Of a stretch of DNA of 64,000 nucleotides, positions 36,055 through 43,711 are shown piece after piece. Position numbers and translations under genes: made by a program. The stretch spans positions 1,302,001 to 1,366,000 of the forward strand of contig NZ_CP107917.1 of NCBI RefSeq assembly GCF_036014175.1. The letters are read 5' to 3'. The notes beneath the pieces are model-generated. The model worked only from the letters and a program-made list of their open reading frames with translations, was not told the DNA's origin and searched no databases. Position 1 is the stretch's first letter. Every line of letters begins with the position of its first letter. Source of the stretch: Streptomyces sp. NBC_00443 (GTDB lineage Bacteria; Actinomycetota; Actinomycetes; Streptomycetales; Streptomycetaceae).

Positions 36055-36251
36055 GCAGTCCCACCGGTGAGATCTACCGCATCGACTGGCTGCCGGGCAC
36101 CGACGTCCTGCACGGCACCTGTCACTGCGGCCGCGAGCACACCGCGCAGGATCCGGTGGAGATGTGGGAGTGGATGCTCGCCCACCCCCAGGGACACCGG
36201 CTCCAGGGACACCAGCACCAGGGACACGAGCCGCGAGGAACCAGTTCATGA
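36051..36251 (+). CDS. Small His-rich protein between vanA and vanB
   Basis: A 66-residue protein of unknown function. It starts at GTG 36051 (GTGA overlap with vanA) and ends in the ATGA start of vanB, so it is firmly embedded in the van operon. Residues include DVLHGTCHCGREHTAQDPVEMWEWMLAHPQGH. The C-terminus is three pentapeptides, QGHRL, QGHQH and QGHEP, from a 15-bp tandem repeat. The Cys/His content suggests metal or Fe-S related binding, but this is only inference. Confidence 0.7.
   Translation: MSSPTGEIYRIDWLPGTDVLHGTCHCGREHTAQDPVEMWEWMLAHPQGHRLQGHQHQGHEPRGTSS
36189..36233 (+). repeat. 15-bp tandem repeat, three copies
   Basis: CAGGGACAC plus six bases starts at 36189, 36204 and 36219. 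It encodes Q-G-H-x-x three times at the end of the small van protein. A tract like this can change copy number in frame. Confidence 0.85.
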
Positions 36252-37186
36252 GCGACGTGTACGAAGCCGAACTCGTCGTCGACCGCAGGGAGTTCGCGGC
36301 CGACGGTGTCCTCGCCCTCACCCTGCGGCACCCGCTCTGCGGGCAGCTCCCCGCCTGGGAGCCGGGCGCGCACGTCGACGTCGTGCTCGGGCCCGAGCTG
36401 GAGCGCCAGTACTCGCTGTGCGGCGATCCGGCCGATCGCACCGCCTGGCGGATCGCCGTGCTGCGGGAGCCGGACGGACGCGGCGGATCCGCCCATGTGC
36501 ACGAGCATGTGGGGCAGGGTGACAAGGTACGGGTGCGCGGGCCGCGCAATCACTTCCGGCTGGAGCCGGCACCCCGCTACCTCTTCATCGCCGGCGGCAT
36601 CGGCATCACCCCGATCCTGCCGATGCTGGCCGCGGCCGAGGCGGCGGGCGCCGAGTGGACGTTGCTGTACGGCGGGCGCTCCCGTCGATCCATGGCGTTC
36701 GCCGAGGAGTTGGGGCCGTACGGCGAACGGGTGACCGTTGCTCCGCAGGACGAGTCCGGACTGCTGGACCTGGCCTCGGTGCTCGACGACATCCCGTCCG
36801 GCACCCTCGTCTACTGCTGCGGCCCCGGTCCGCTGCTGGACGCGGTGGAGGCGCGGTGCCCGTCCGGGGTGCTGCATGTCGAGCGGTTCCAGGCGAAGGA
36901 GCAACCGGTCGGCGAGGACGGGGAGTTCGACGTCGAGCTGGCGCGGGGCGGGCTGACGCTCACCGTCGCGCCGGGCGTGTCCGTCCTCGACACCGTACGC
37001 GCCGCCGGCATCGAGGTGCTGTTCTCCTGTACCGAGGGCACCTGCGGCACCTGTGAGACCGATGTCCTCGACGGCACTCCCGACCACCGGGACTCCGTGC
37101 TCACGCGGGAGGAGCAGGAGAGCGGCGAGACGATGATGATTTGCGTGTCCCGCTGCCGGGGGAGGCGGCTCGTCCTGGATTTGTGA
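36248..37186 (+). CDS. vanB: Vanillate O-demethylase reductase subunit
   Basis: A 312-residue class IA oxygenase reductase that transfers electrons from NAD(P)H to VanA. Residues about 1-100 are the FMN-binding domain (RQYSLCGDPADR). About 105-215 are the pyridine nucleotide domain (LFIAGGIGITPILPML, YCCGPGPLLDAV). The C-terminal plant-type [2Fe-2S] ferredoxin has CTEGTCGTCETDVLDG and a distal Cys in MICVSRC. ATG 36248 overlaps the small upstream gene. The 3' end overlaps the convergent IclR gene by 86 bases. Confidence 0.92.
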   Translation: MSDVYEAELVVDRREFAADGVLALTLRHPLCGQLPAWEPGAHVDVVLGPELERQYSLCGDPADRTAWRIAVLREPDGRGGSAHVHEHVGQGDKVRVRGPRNHFRLEPAPRYLFIAGGIGITPILPMLAAAEAAGAEWTLLYGGRSRRSMAFAEELGPYGERVTVAPQDESGLLDLASVLDDIPSGTLVYCCGPGPLLDAVEARCPSGVLHVERFQAKEQPVGEDGEFDVELARGGLTLTVAPGVSVLDTVRAAGIEVLFSCTEGTCGTCETDVLDGTPDHRDSVLTREEQESGETMMICVSRCRGRRLVLDL

Positions 37187-37952
37187 TGGTGAGGTCGTTC
37201 TCGATCCCGGCGACGGTCGCCAGCAAGTGCGGCAGCAGGTCGCTGCGCACCGAGTCGACCGAGTTGCGCCCGGCGTGCACGGCGATGTTGACGGCCGCGA
37301 CCACCTCGCCGTCCCGGTCCCGCACCGGGGCGGCGACCGACCGGAGCCCCTCCTCCAGCTCCTGGTCGACGACGGCGTAGCCCTGCCGGCGAACGCGGCC
37401 CAGTTCCGCGCGCAGGGCGTCCGGCGAGGTGATCGTACGCGCGGTCAGAGGCTTCAACTCAGCCTGCTGCAGTCGGAGTTCGGTCTCGTCGTCCGGCAGG
37501 TGGGCGAGGATCACCCGGCCCACGGACGTCACGTACGCGGGGAAGCGGGTCCCGACCGTGATCGACGCCGTCATGATGCGACGGGTCGGCACCCGTGCCA
37601 CGTACACGATGTCGTCGCCGTCCAGGACGCACAGCGATGACGACTCCCTTACCCGGGCGACGAGTTGCTCGAGATGGGGCTCGGCGATCTGGGGCAGTGT
37701 GTAGCTGGAGAGGTAGGAGTAGCCCAGTTCCAGCACGCGCGGGGTGAGGCGGAACAGCCGGCCGTCCTGGTGGACGTAGCCGAGGTCGGCGAGGGTCAGC
37801 AGCAGCCGGCGGGCGGCGGCGCGGGTCAGGTCGCAGGTGTGGGCGACCTCGCTGAGCGTGCGGGCGGGGTGGTCGGCGTCGAAGCAGCGGATGACGGCGA
37901 GGCCCCGCTCGAAGGACTTCACGAAGTGTGGTGCGCGCTCTGCCGGAAGCAT
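37101..37952 (-). CDS. IclR-family regulator (PcaR/PcaU/PobR type)
   Basis: A 283-residue IclR protein. An N-terminal winged helix (FVKSFERGLAVIRCFDADHPARTLSEVAHTCDLTRAAARRLLLTLADLGYV) is followed by a ligand-binding domain. The sequence fits the branch that senses aromatic-pathway acids. ATG 37952 is chosen because GGAGG lies correctly upstream. A near-palindrome (37969-37983) lies directly before the start and suggests autoregulation. The tail overlaps vanB. The flanking van genes and ABC importer are its likely targets. Confidence 0.87.
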   Translation of the reverse strand: MLPAERAPHFVKSFERGLAVIRCFDADHPARTLSEVAHTCDLTRAAARRLLLTLADLGYVHQDGRLFRLTPRVLELGYSYLSSYTLPQIAEPHLEQLVARVRESSSLCVLDGDDIVYVARVPTRRIMTASITVGTRFPAYVTSVGRVILAHLPDDETELRLQQAELKPLTARTITSPDALRAELGRVRRQGYAVVDQELEEGLRSVAAPVRDRDGEVVAAVNIAVHAGRNSVDSVRSDLLPHLLATVAGIENDLTITNPGRAASPGSGTRKSSSSRRSPAPPA

Positions 37953-37968
37953 CGCCACCTCCAATAGT

Positions 37969-37983
37969 GTCAACAATGTTGTC
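37969..37983. promoter_or_regulatory. Palindromic operator candidate at the IclR gene start
   Basis: GTCAACAATGTTGTC has CAACA/TGTTG arms around a central A and outer G/C pairs. It lies 17 bases upstream of the IclR start codon, a position suited to autoregulation. Confidence 0.5.
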
Positions 37984-38084
37984 GGCGACGCCCCGTGCCG
38001 ACCTGCCGCGTCCCGCCCACGCCCGCCAATCGCCCTGTCTCCGTTGAGACTTCTACCTTCCCGCAAGGCGTTCCCGCGCACTAC

Positions 38085-38101
38085 TGTGCGCCTTGCGCAC
38101 A
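38085..38101. promoter_or_regulatory. Perfect 17-bp palindrome upstream of the ABC importer operon
   Basis: TGTGCGCCTTGCGCACA has seven-base perfect arms around CTT and ends 44 bases before the binding-protein ATG. It is a probable operator. It does not resemble the palindrome at 37969, so a different regulator may be involved. Confidence 0.5.
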
Positions 38102-38145
38102 ACCTGTCGGAACACCGCTGCACCGTTGTCTGTACAGGAGGAGCC

Positions 38146-39111
38146 ATGCGTCGTCTGTCGGCCGGTCTCACCGCCGGCGCCCTGCTGCTCGTCGCGACGG
38201 CCTGTGGCTCGTCCGACGGTTCACCGGACGCGGGCGCGTCGTCCGGCGGCGTCACCACCGTCAAGCTCGGAGTCATCCCGATCGTCGATGTCGCGCCGCT
38301 GTATCTCGGCCAGCAGAAGGGGCTGTTCGAAAAACACGGCCTCAAGCTGGAGTTCACCACCGCTCAGGGCGGCGCGGCGATCGTCCCCGGCGTGGCCAGC
38401 GGGCAGTTCCAGTTCGGGTTCAGCAACGTGACGTCCCTGATGGTCGCCCAGTCCAACGGCGTCCCCGTGAAAGCCGTCGCCAACGGCATCGCGTCGACGG
38501 GCGTGCGGGGCAAGGACTTCAACGGCCTCATGGTCAAGAAGGACAGCCCCGTCAAGTCGGCGAAGGATCTGGAGGGCAAGAAGGTCGCCATCAACACCCT
38601 GAAGAACATCAACGAGACCGCGGTGCGGCAGGCGGTGCGCGAGGCGGGCGGCGACCCGGACAAGGTGAACCTCGTCGAGATGCCCTTCGACCAGATGCCC
38701 GCCGCCCTCGACCAGGGCCAGATCGACGCGGCATGCGTGGTCGAGCCGGCGACCGCCACGATCAGGAGCCAGGGCGGCCGCGAGATCGCCTCGCCGCTGA
38801 TCGACGTCGCGCCGGAGCTCACCGTCGCGATGTACTTCACCTCGACGCAGTACGCACGGCAGAACCCGGACGTGGTCAAGAAGTTCCAGGACGCCACCGC
38901 CGAGTCCCTCGCCTACGCCGAGGCCCACCCGGACGAGGCGCGGCAGATCGTCACGACGTACACGAAGATCCCGGCGGCGGTGCTGGAACAGGTCATCCTC
39001 CCGAAGTGGCCGGCCGAGCCGAACCGCCCCTCCATCGAGGCCCTCATGAAGCTCGGCGAGGAGGACGGCCTCTTCAAGAAGACGCCCGACCTGGACGCCC
39101 TGCTGCCGTGA
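38146..39111 (+). CDS. ABC importer substrate-binding lipoprotein (NMT1/SsuA type)
   Basis: A 321-residue periplasmic-type binding lipoprotein. The signal ends in the lipobox VATAC. The family start VTTVKLGVIPIVDVAPLYLGQQKGLFEKHGL and the internal GVASGQFQFGFSNVTSL are characteristic of the nitrate/sulfonate/taurine/thiamine-precursor class. It has a strong AGGAGG site at 38137. It begins a four-gene operon with GTGA junctions. Between vanAB and its IclR regulator and this operon the link suggests aromatic acid uptake, which is inferred. Confidence 0.88.
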   Translation: MRRLSAGLTAGALLLVATACGSSDGSPDAGASSGGVTTVKLGVIPIVDVAPLYLGQQKGLFEKHGLKLEFTTAQGGAAIVPGVASGQFQFGFSNVTSLMVAQSNGVPVKAVANGIASTGVRGKDFNGLMVKKDSPVKSAKDLEGKKVAINTLKNINETAVRQAVREAGGDPDKVNLVEMPFDQMPAALDQGQIDAACVVEPATATIRSQGGREIASPLIDVAPELTVAMYFTSTQYARQNPDVVKKFQDATAESLAYAEAHPDEARQIVTTYTKIPAAVLEQVILPKWPAEPNRPSIEALMKLGEEDGLFKKTPDLDALLP

Positions 39112-39881
39112 AGGGCGTGAACGTCGCACTCGGTGCGGCCGGCCTCGCGGCCTTCCTCGCCCTGGGCGAGGCGGTGCCGCGGCTCGGTCTGGTCAAGGAG
39201 GCCTACTTCCCGCCGACCAGCAGTATCGCGGGGGCGCTCGCGGACGAGGTCACCGACGCGGCCTTCTGGAGCGCCCTCGGTGACACCCTCACCGGCTGGG
39301 CGCTGGGCCTGGCGCTCGCGTCCTGCGCGGGCGTCGTGGTGGGCGTGGTCGTCTCGGTCGTGCCGTATCTGCGTGAGGTGACGGCCTCCACGATCGAGTT
39401 CCTGCGCCCGATCCCGTCGGTGGCCCTGATCCCGCTCGCGGTGCTGCTGTACGGCACCGAACTGCGCTCGGTGCTCCTGCTCGTCGTCTACGCCTCGTTC
39501 TGGCAGGTGCTGATCCAGGTCCTGTACGGCGTCCAGGACGTCGACCCCGTCGCCGACGAGACGGCGCGGTCGTACGGCCTCGGCACCTGGGCGCGGATCC
39601 GGCATGTGCTGTGGCCGACCGCGCTGCCGTACGTCATGACCGGCGTGCGGCTGGCGGCGGCCGTCGCGCTGATCCTCGCCATCACCGCCGAACTCGTCAT
39701 CGGCGCCCCGGGGTTGGGCAAGCTCATCGGGGTGGCACAGGCCTCGCAGGCCGTGCCGGAGATGTACGCGCTGATCGTGGTGACCGGGCTGCTCGGGCTG
39801 CTGATCAATGTGGGCGCGCGGACGGTGGAGCGGCGGGCGCTGGCCTGGCATCAGTCGGTGCGCGGGGAGGTGGCGGTGTGA
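39108..39881 (+). CDS. ABC importer permease (SsuC-like), first copy
   Basis: A 257-residue permease with about six helices. The EAA-type loop DPVADETARSYGLGTWARIRHVLWPTALPYVMTGVRLA contacts the ATPase. The GTG at 39108 overlaps the binding-protein stop. It is followed by a second, divergent permease, so the importer channel is probably a heterodimer. That is less common than the homodimer usual for this class. Confidence 0.87.
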   Translation: MKGVNVALGAAGLAAFLALGEAVPRLGLVKEAYFPPTSSIAGALADEVTDAAFWSALGDTLTGWALGLALASCAGVVVGVVVSVVPYLREVTASTIEFLRPIPSVALIPLAVLLYGTELRSVLLLVVYASFWQVLIQVLYGVQDVDPVADETARSYGLGTWARIRHVLWPTALPYVMTGVRLAAAVALILAITAELVIGAPGLGKLIGVAQASQAVPEMYALIVVTGLLGLLINVGARTVERRALAWHQSVRGEVAV

Positions 39882-40657
39882 CGCGCGTACTGCTGCGGCT
39901 GGTGTTCGTGTGCGCGCTGCCGGCCGTGCTGGTCACTCTCTGGTGGGTGGCCTCGGCCGGCAGCACGGACGTGTACTGGCCTCCCCTGCGGACGATCCTG
40001 GAGGCCTTCCCGGACGTATGGACGGCGGAGCGGCTGCGGGAGGACGTCCTGCCCAGCGTGCTGCGGCTGACGGGCGGTTACGCCTTGGCGGCCGTCGTGG
40101 GCGTGGCCCTCGGTACCGTCATCGGCTCCTACCGGCGGGTGCGGGCGGTGTGCGAGCCGGTCCTGGAGTTCCTGCGGGCGGTGCCGCCGCCGGTGCTGGT
40201 GCCGGTCATCATGCTGTTCGCGGGCATCGGCGACACCATGAAGGTCACGGTGATCGCGAGCGGCTGCGTGTGGCCGGTCCTGCTCAATACGGTCGAGGGC
40301 GTGCGGGCGGTGGACCCGGTGCTGGCCCAGACGGCACGGTCGTACGGCATCACGGGCGTGGCGCGGCTGCGGAAGGTGGTCCTGCGCTCGGCGAGCCCGC
40401 AGATCTTCGCGGGCCTGCGCCAGGCCCTGTCCATCGGCATCATCCTCATGGTGATCAGCGAGATGTTCGCCGCCAGCAACGGGCTCGGCTTCACCATCGT
40501 CCAGTTTCAGCGCGGTTTCGCGATCCCGGACATGTGGACCGGCATCCTCGTGCTCGGCCTGCTCGGCTTTGTGCTGTCGGTCGTCTTCCAGTTGGTCGAG
40601 CGGCGGGTGCTCGGCTGGTACCACGGTCTGCGCGCCTCGGCCCGGCGGTCGCCGTGA
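39878..40657 (+). CDS. ABC importer permease (SsuC-like), second copy
   Basis: A 259-residue permease related to the preceding gene. The EAA loop reads DPVLAQTARSYGITGVARLRKVVLRSASPQIFAGLRQAL. Helical segments start at VLLRLVFVCALPAVLVTLWWV. The GTG at 39878 overlaps the previous stop. It probably pairs with the first permease. Confidence 0.87.
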   Translation: MTRVLLRLVFVCALPAVLVTLWWVASAGSTDVYWPPLRTILEAFPDVWTAERLREDVLPSVLRLTGGYALAAVVGVALGTVIGSYRRVRAVCEPVLEFLRAVPPPVLVPVIMLFAGIGDTMKVTVIASGCVWPVLLNTVEGVRAVDPVLAQTARSYGITGVARLRKVVLRSASPQIFAGLRQALSIGIILMVISEMFAASNGLGFTIVQFQRGFAIPDMWTGILVLGLLGFVLSVVFQLVERRVLGWYHGLRASARRSP

Positions 40658-40677
40658 ACCTCGTGAAAGGGCGGTCC

Positions 40678-41508
40678 ATGGACGCGCTTCTGGCCGTATC
40701 CGGCCTGCGGAAGGTCTACGAGGGGTCGGGGCGGCGGGTGGAGGCGGTCCGCGACCTCACCTTCACCGTCGACGCCGGTGAACTGGTGTGTCTGGTCGGC
40801 CCGTCGGGCTGCGGCAAGACGACGCTGCTGAAGTGCATCGGCGGACTTCTCACACCGACGGGCGGTGAGGTGCTCCTGGAACAGCGGAAGGTGACCGGTC
40901 CGCCGCCCGGGATGGCGTTCGTGTTCCAGGAGTACGGGCGCAGCCTCTTCCCCTGGATGCGGGTCGGCGAGAACGTCGAACTACCCCTGAAACAAAAGGA
41001 CTTGAGCAGGTCACGCCGGCGAGAGCTGGTGCGGGACGCGCTGGAGTCGGTCGGGCTGGCGGATGCCGTCCAGGCGTATCCGTGGCAGCTGTCCGGCGGT
41101 ATGCAGCAGCGGGTCGCCATCGCCCGGGCACTGGCCTACGAGCCCCGTGTGCTGCTGATGGACGAGCCGTTCGCGGCGGTGGACGCGCAGACGCGGGCCG
41201 ATCTGGAGGACCTGGTCCGGGGGCTGTGGCGGGAGCGCGGGATCACGATCCTGTTCGTCACCCATGACATCGACGAGGCCGTGTACCTGGGCGAGCGGGT
41301 TCTCGTCCTGTCCGCCTCCCCCACCGTCGTCCAGGAGCAGCTGACGGTCGATCTGCCCGCCGAGCGCGACCAGTTGCACACGCGGGTGGATCCGCGCTTC
41401 GCCGAGCTGCGGACCCGTGTGTACGAGCAGATCCAGGTGGCGAAGCGCGGAACGCCTCAGGACGCGGTGCCGGAGACGGTCAGGAAAGATATGCCTCCAC
41501 TTCGCTGA
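40678..41508 (+). CDS. ABC importer ATP-binding subunit (SsuB-like)
   Basis: A 276-residue ATPase. Walker A is GPSGCGKTTLL, the Q-loop is in VFQEYGRSLFPW, the ABC signature is LSGGMQQR, Walker B is VLLMDEPFAAVD and the switch is VTHDIDEAV. ATG 40678 (MDALLAVSGLRKVY) has AAAGGGCGG upstream and is preferred. An in-frame GTG at 40654, overlapping the permease stop, is the alternative. Its 3' end overlaps the convergent glucanase gene by 29 bases. Confidence 0.9.
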   Translation: MDALLAVSGLRKVYEGSGRRVEAVRDLTFTVDAGELVCLVGPSGCGKTTLLKCIGGLLTPTGGEVLLEQRKVTGPPPGMAFVFQEYGRSLFPWMRVGENVELPLKQKDLSRSRRRELVRDALESVGLADAVQAYPWQLSGGMQQRVAIARALAYEPRVLLMDEPFAAVDAQTRADLEDLVRGLWRERGITILFVTHDIDEAVYLGERVLVLSASPTVVQEQLTVDLPAERDQLHTRVDPRFAELRTRVYEQIQVAKRGTPQDAVPETVRKDMPPLR

Positions 41509-43663
41509 ACTGGGCTGCGGGCCATCCCGTGTTGGCGGTGGCGTGCAGCCGCAGGTGGCGCAGGTTCGTGCCGCTCGGCAGGGAGACGGTGACCGTGTTG
41601 CCGGTCGCCGGGTCGAAGCGGTAGTCCTTCGCCGCGACCGCGGTCGTGTATGTCGAGCCGTCCGTGCTGCCCTGGACCGACAGCGTCTGGGTGCGGGCCT
41701 GCCAGGCCGACTGCGGCGGCAGCTTCAGCACCAGCCGGCGGACGGCCTCCGTGGCGCCGAGGTCGACCGTCCAGGCCTGCGGGAAGGCGTTGTTGGCGGA
41801 TTCCCAGTAGCTGTTCGCGTCACCGTCGGCCGCCTTGCCGGGCGTGTAGACGTCCTGCGAGCCGGTGGCCGAGGCCGGGCGGCCCTTCGCGAGGTTGCGG
41901 GCCGGGTCGGGGTCGGGGTTGCCCTGGCCGGGCTGCGGCCAGGTCGAGCAGTCGGACCAGGTGCTGCTCCAGCCGGAGTTGCCGCCGCCGTCGGTGAGGG
42001 TGAAGGTGCCGGAGCCGGACGGGTAGGGGCAGTTGTAGATGCCCGCGGCGCCTACACCGGAGGCCGTGACGTTGCGGAAGGTGGCGGCACCCGGGGCCTC
42101 GGCCTGGACGACGACCGTGCCCGTGTTGCGCACGGTCGCGCCCTCGACGGTGATGTTCTTGGCCGCGAAGCCACGCCCGCTGCCCGAGACGAACTCGAAG
42201 GCGCTGTACGGGCTGTCGGTGATGGTGGTGTTGGTGATCCGGACGTTCGCCTCGATGGCACTGTCGTAGGAGTCGACGCGCAGGGCGCCCATCGGGTGGT
42301 TCCAGTTGGGGTTCATCGCGCCCGTGCGGACCAGCGTGTTGCCGTCGACGGTGATCGTGCCGGCCAGCGGGTGGAAGGGGTCCAGGAACTTCTGGTTGGA
42401 GATCGCGATGCCGCTGCCCAGTGCGTTGGTGTCGGAGATCAGGTTGTCCTTGACCGTGATGTCGGTGCCGCCGTAGATCGCGATGCCGTTGGCCAGATTC
42501 GGCTGCGTGATCGTGTTGTTCTCGAAGCTGCTGTCGGTGTCCGGCGCGTACAGCGACCACATGGCGAGCGCGTCGTCGCCCTGGTTGCGCAGGAAGTTGT
42601 GCCGGACGCGGACTCCGCGCGCGTTGCCGTTGAGATTGAGTCCGTCGGCGGTCATGTCGAGGAAGCGGTTGTTCTCGACGACGAGGTTGTCGTTGTTGCC
42701 CAGCAGCCAGAGGCCGACCTTGAGGTGCTGGAGCCACATACCGGAGACGGAACTCCCCGGCCCCAGCGCACCGTTGACGAAGTTGTCGGGGTTGGAGTCG
42801 ACCCGCTCGGTGACCTCGCCGATCACCGCGAAGTCCTTGATGTGGACCTTCCCGGAGGAGCTGGACTGGTCGATGAAGCGGGAGCTGCGCACGATCGAGT
42901 GCCAGTGCCCGGCGCCCTGGAGGGTCACGTTCTGCACGCCGTTCAGGGACGAGGTCAGCCGGTACTCGCCCGGCGGGATCCACACCACCCCGCCCTGCGC
43001 GGCGGCGATGGCCTCGCGGAAGGCCTGGGTCGAGTCGCCCTGGCCGCTGGGGTCGGCGCCCTTGGAGGTGACGGACACCGATCCGGCGGGCTGCCCCGTG
43101 GGCGCCGCGGCCTGCTCGAAGTCGGCGACGTCGACGGTCACCTGGGTGCCGGTCGCCTGGAAGGCCACCTTGTCGCCAGCCTGCACGCTCTGGCCGAGCA
43201 GCAACCTGGCGTTGTCGTAGAAGTGGTGCGTCTTGGCGCCCGGGATCCAGCCGGTGTCGACGTAGGAGTACTTCGACGTGACCGCGAGGGTCTTCGCGAT
43301 CTTCTGACCGTTGACGTACACGTCCAGGGTGCCGGACTGGCCGTCGGGGACGCTGTAGGCGACGTTCACGGCATTGGCGGCCCGCGGGACCGTGAACTCG
43401 ACACGCTGGCCTGAGGTGAGGCGTACCGCCTGGCGTCCGGAAGCCTCGGAGGCGAGGGTGCCCTGCGTGTAGTCCGGGCCGATCTTCGCGCCGGTCGTGG
43501 TGGCGGACTCGGCCTCGACCGAGGTGAAGGGGAGGGTGGCGCCGGCGGCCGCGTGGGCGGCGGGGGCCATCGCGGTGAGCAGACCACCGGCGAGGGCGAC
43601 AACCATGGCTGCGGATGCCGCGACTGTCATGGGCCTGACAGATCTGGGCGGGTGCTGCTGCAT
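41480..43663 (-). CDS. Secreted beta-helix glycosidase, GH87-like alpha-1,3-glucanase
   Basis: A 727-residue secreted protein. The signal peptide ends near residue 38 (AHAA). A CBM35-like carbohydrate-binding domain covers about 45-170. A right-handed parallel beta-helix covers about 178-585, with repeated N-rich turns (NNDNLVVENNRFLDMTADGLNLNGN; VRHNFLRNQGDDALAMWS). The Asp pair in GDDALAMWS fits the GH87 catalytic site (mycodextranase/alpha-1,3-glucanase). A discoidin (F5/8 type C) domain occupies about 600-727. It is the last gene of the sugar operon and would release oligosaccharides from alpha-1,3-glucan outside the cell. The GH87 assignment is by resemblance and context. Confidence 0.78.
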   Translation of the reverse strand: MQQHPPRSVRPMTVAASAAMVVALAGGLLTAMAPAAHAAAGATLPFTSVEAESATTTGAKIGPDYTQGTLASEASGRQAVRLTSGQRVEFTVPRAANAVNVAYSVPDGQSGTLDVYVNGQKIAKTLAVTSKYSYVDTGWIPGAKTHHFYDNARLLLGQSVQAGDKVAFQATGTQVTVDVADFEQAAAPTGQPAGSVSVTSKGADPSGQGDSTQAFREAIAAAQGGVVWIPPGEYRLTSSLNGVQNVTLQGAGHWHSIVRSSRFIDQSSSSGKVHIKDFAVIGEVTERVDSNPDNFVNGALGPGSSVSGMWLQHLKVGLWLLGNNDNLVVENNRFLDMTADGLNLNGNARGVRVRHNFLRNQGDDALAMWSLYAPDTDSSFENNTITQPNLANGIAIYGGTDITVKDNLISDTNALGSGIAISNQKFLDPFHPLAGTITVDGNTLVRTGAMNPNWNHPMGALRVDSYDSAIEANVRITNTTITDSPYSAFEFVSGSGRGFAAKNITVEGATVRNTGTVVVQAEAPGAATFRNVTASGVGAAGIYNCPYPSGSGTFTLTDGGGNSGWSSTWSDCSTWPQPGQGNPDPDPARNLAKGRPASATGSQDVYTPGKAADGDANSYWESANNAFPQAWTVDLGATEAVRRLVLKLPPQSAWQARTQTLSVQGSTDGSTYTTAVAAKDYRFDPATGNTVTVSLPSGTNLRHLRLHATANTGWPAAQFSEVEAYLS

Positions 43664-43711
43664 GTGCTGATCCCTTCGTGGTGGGGGTACGGGGATGAGC
43701 GGGCCGCGGTG

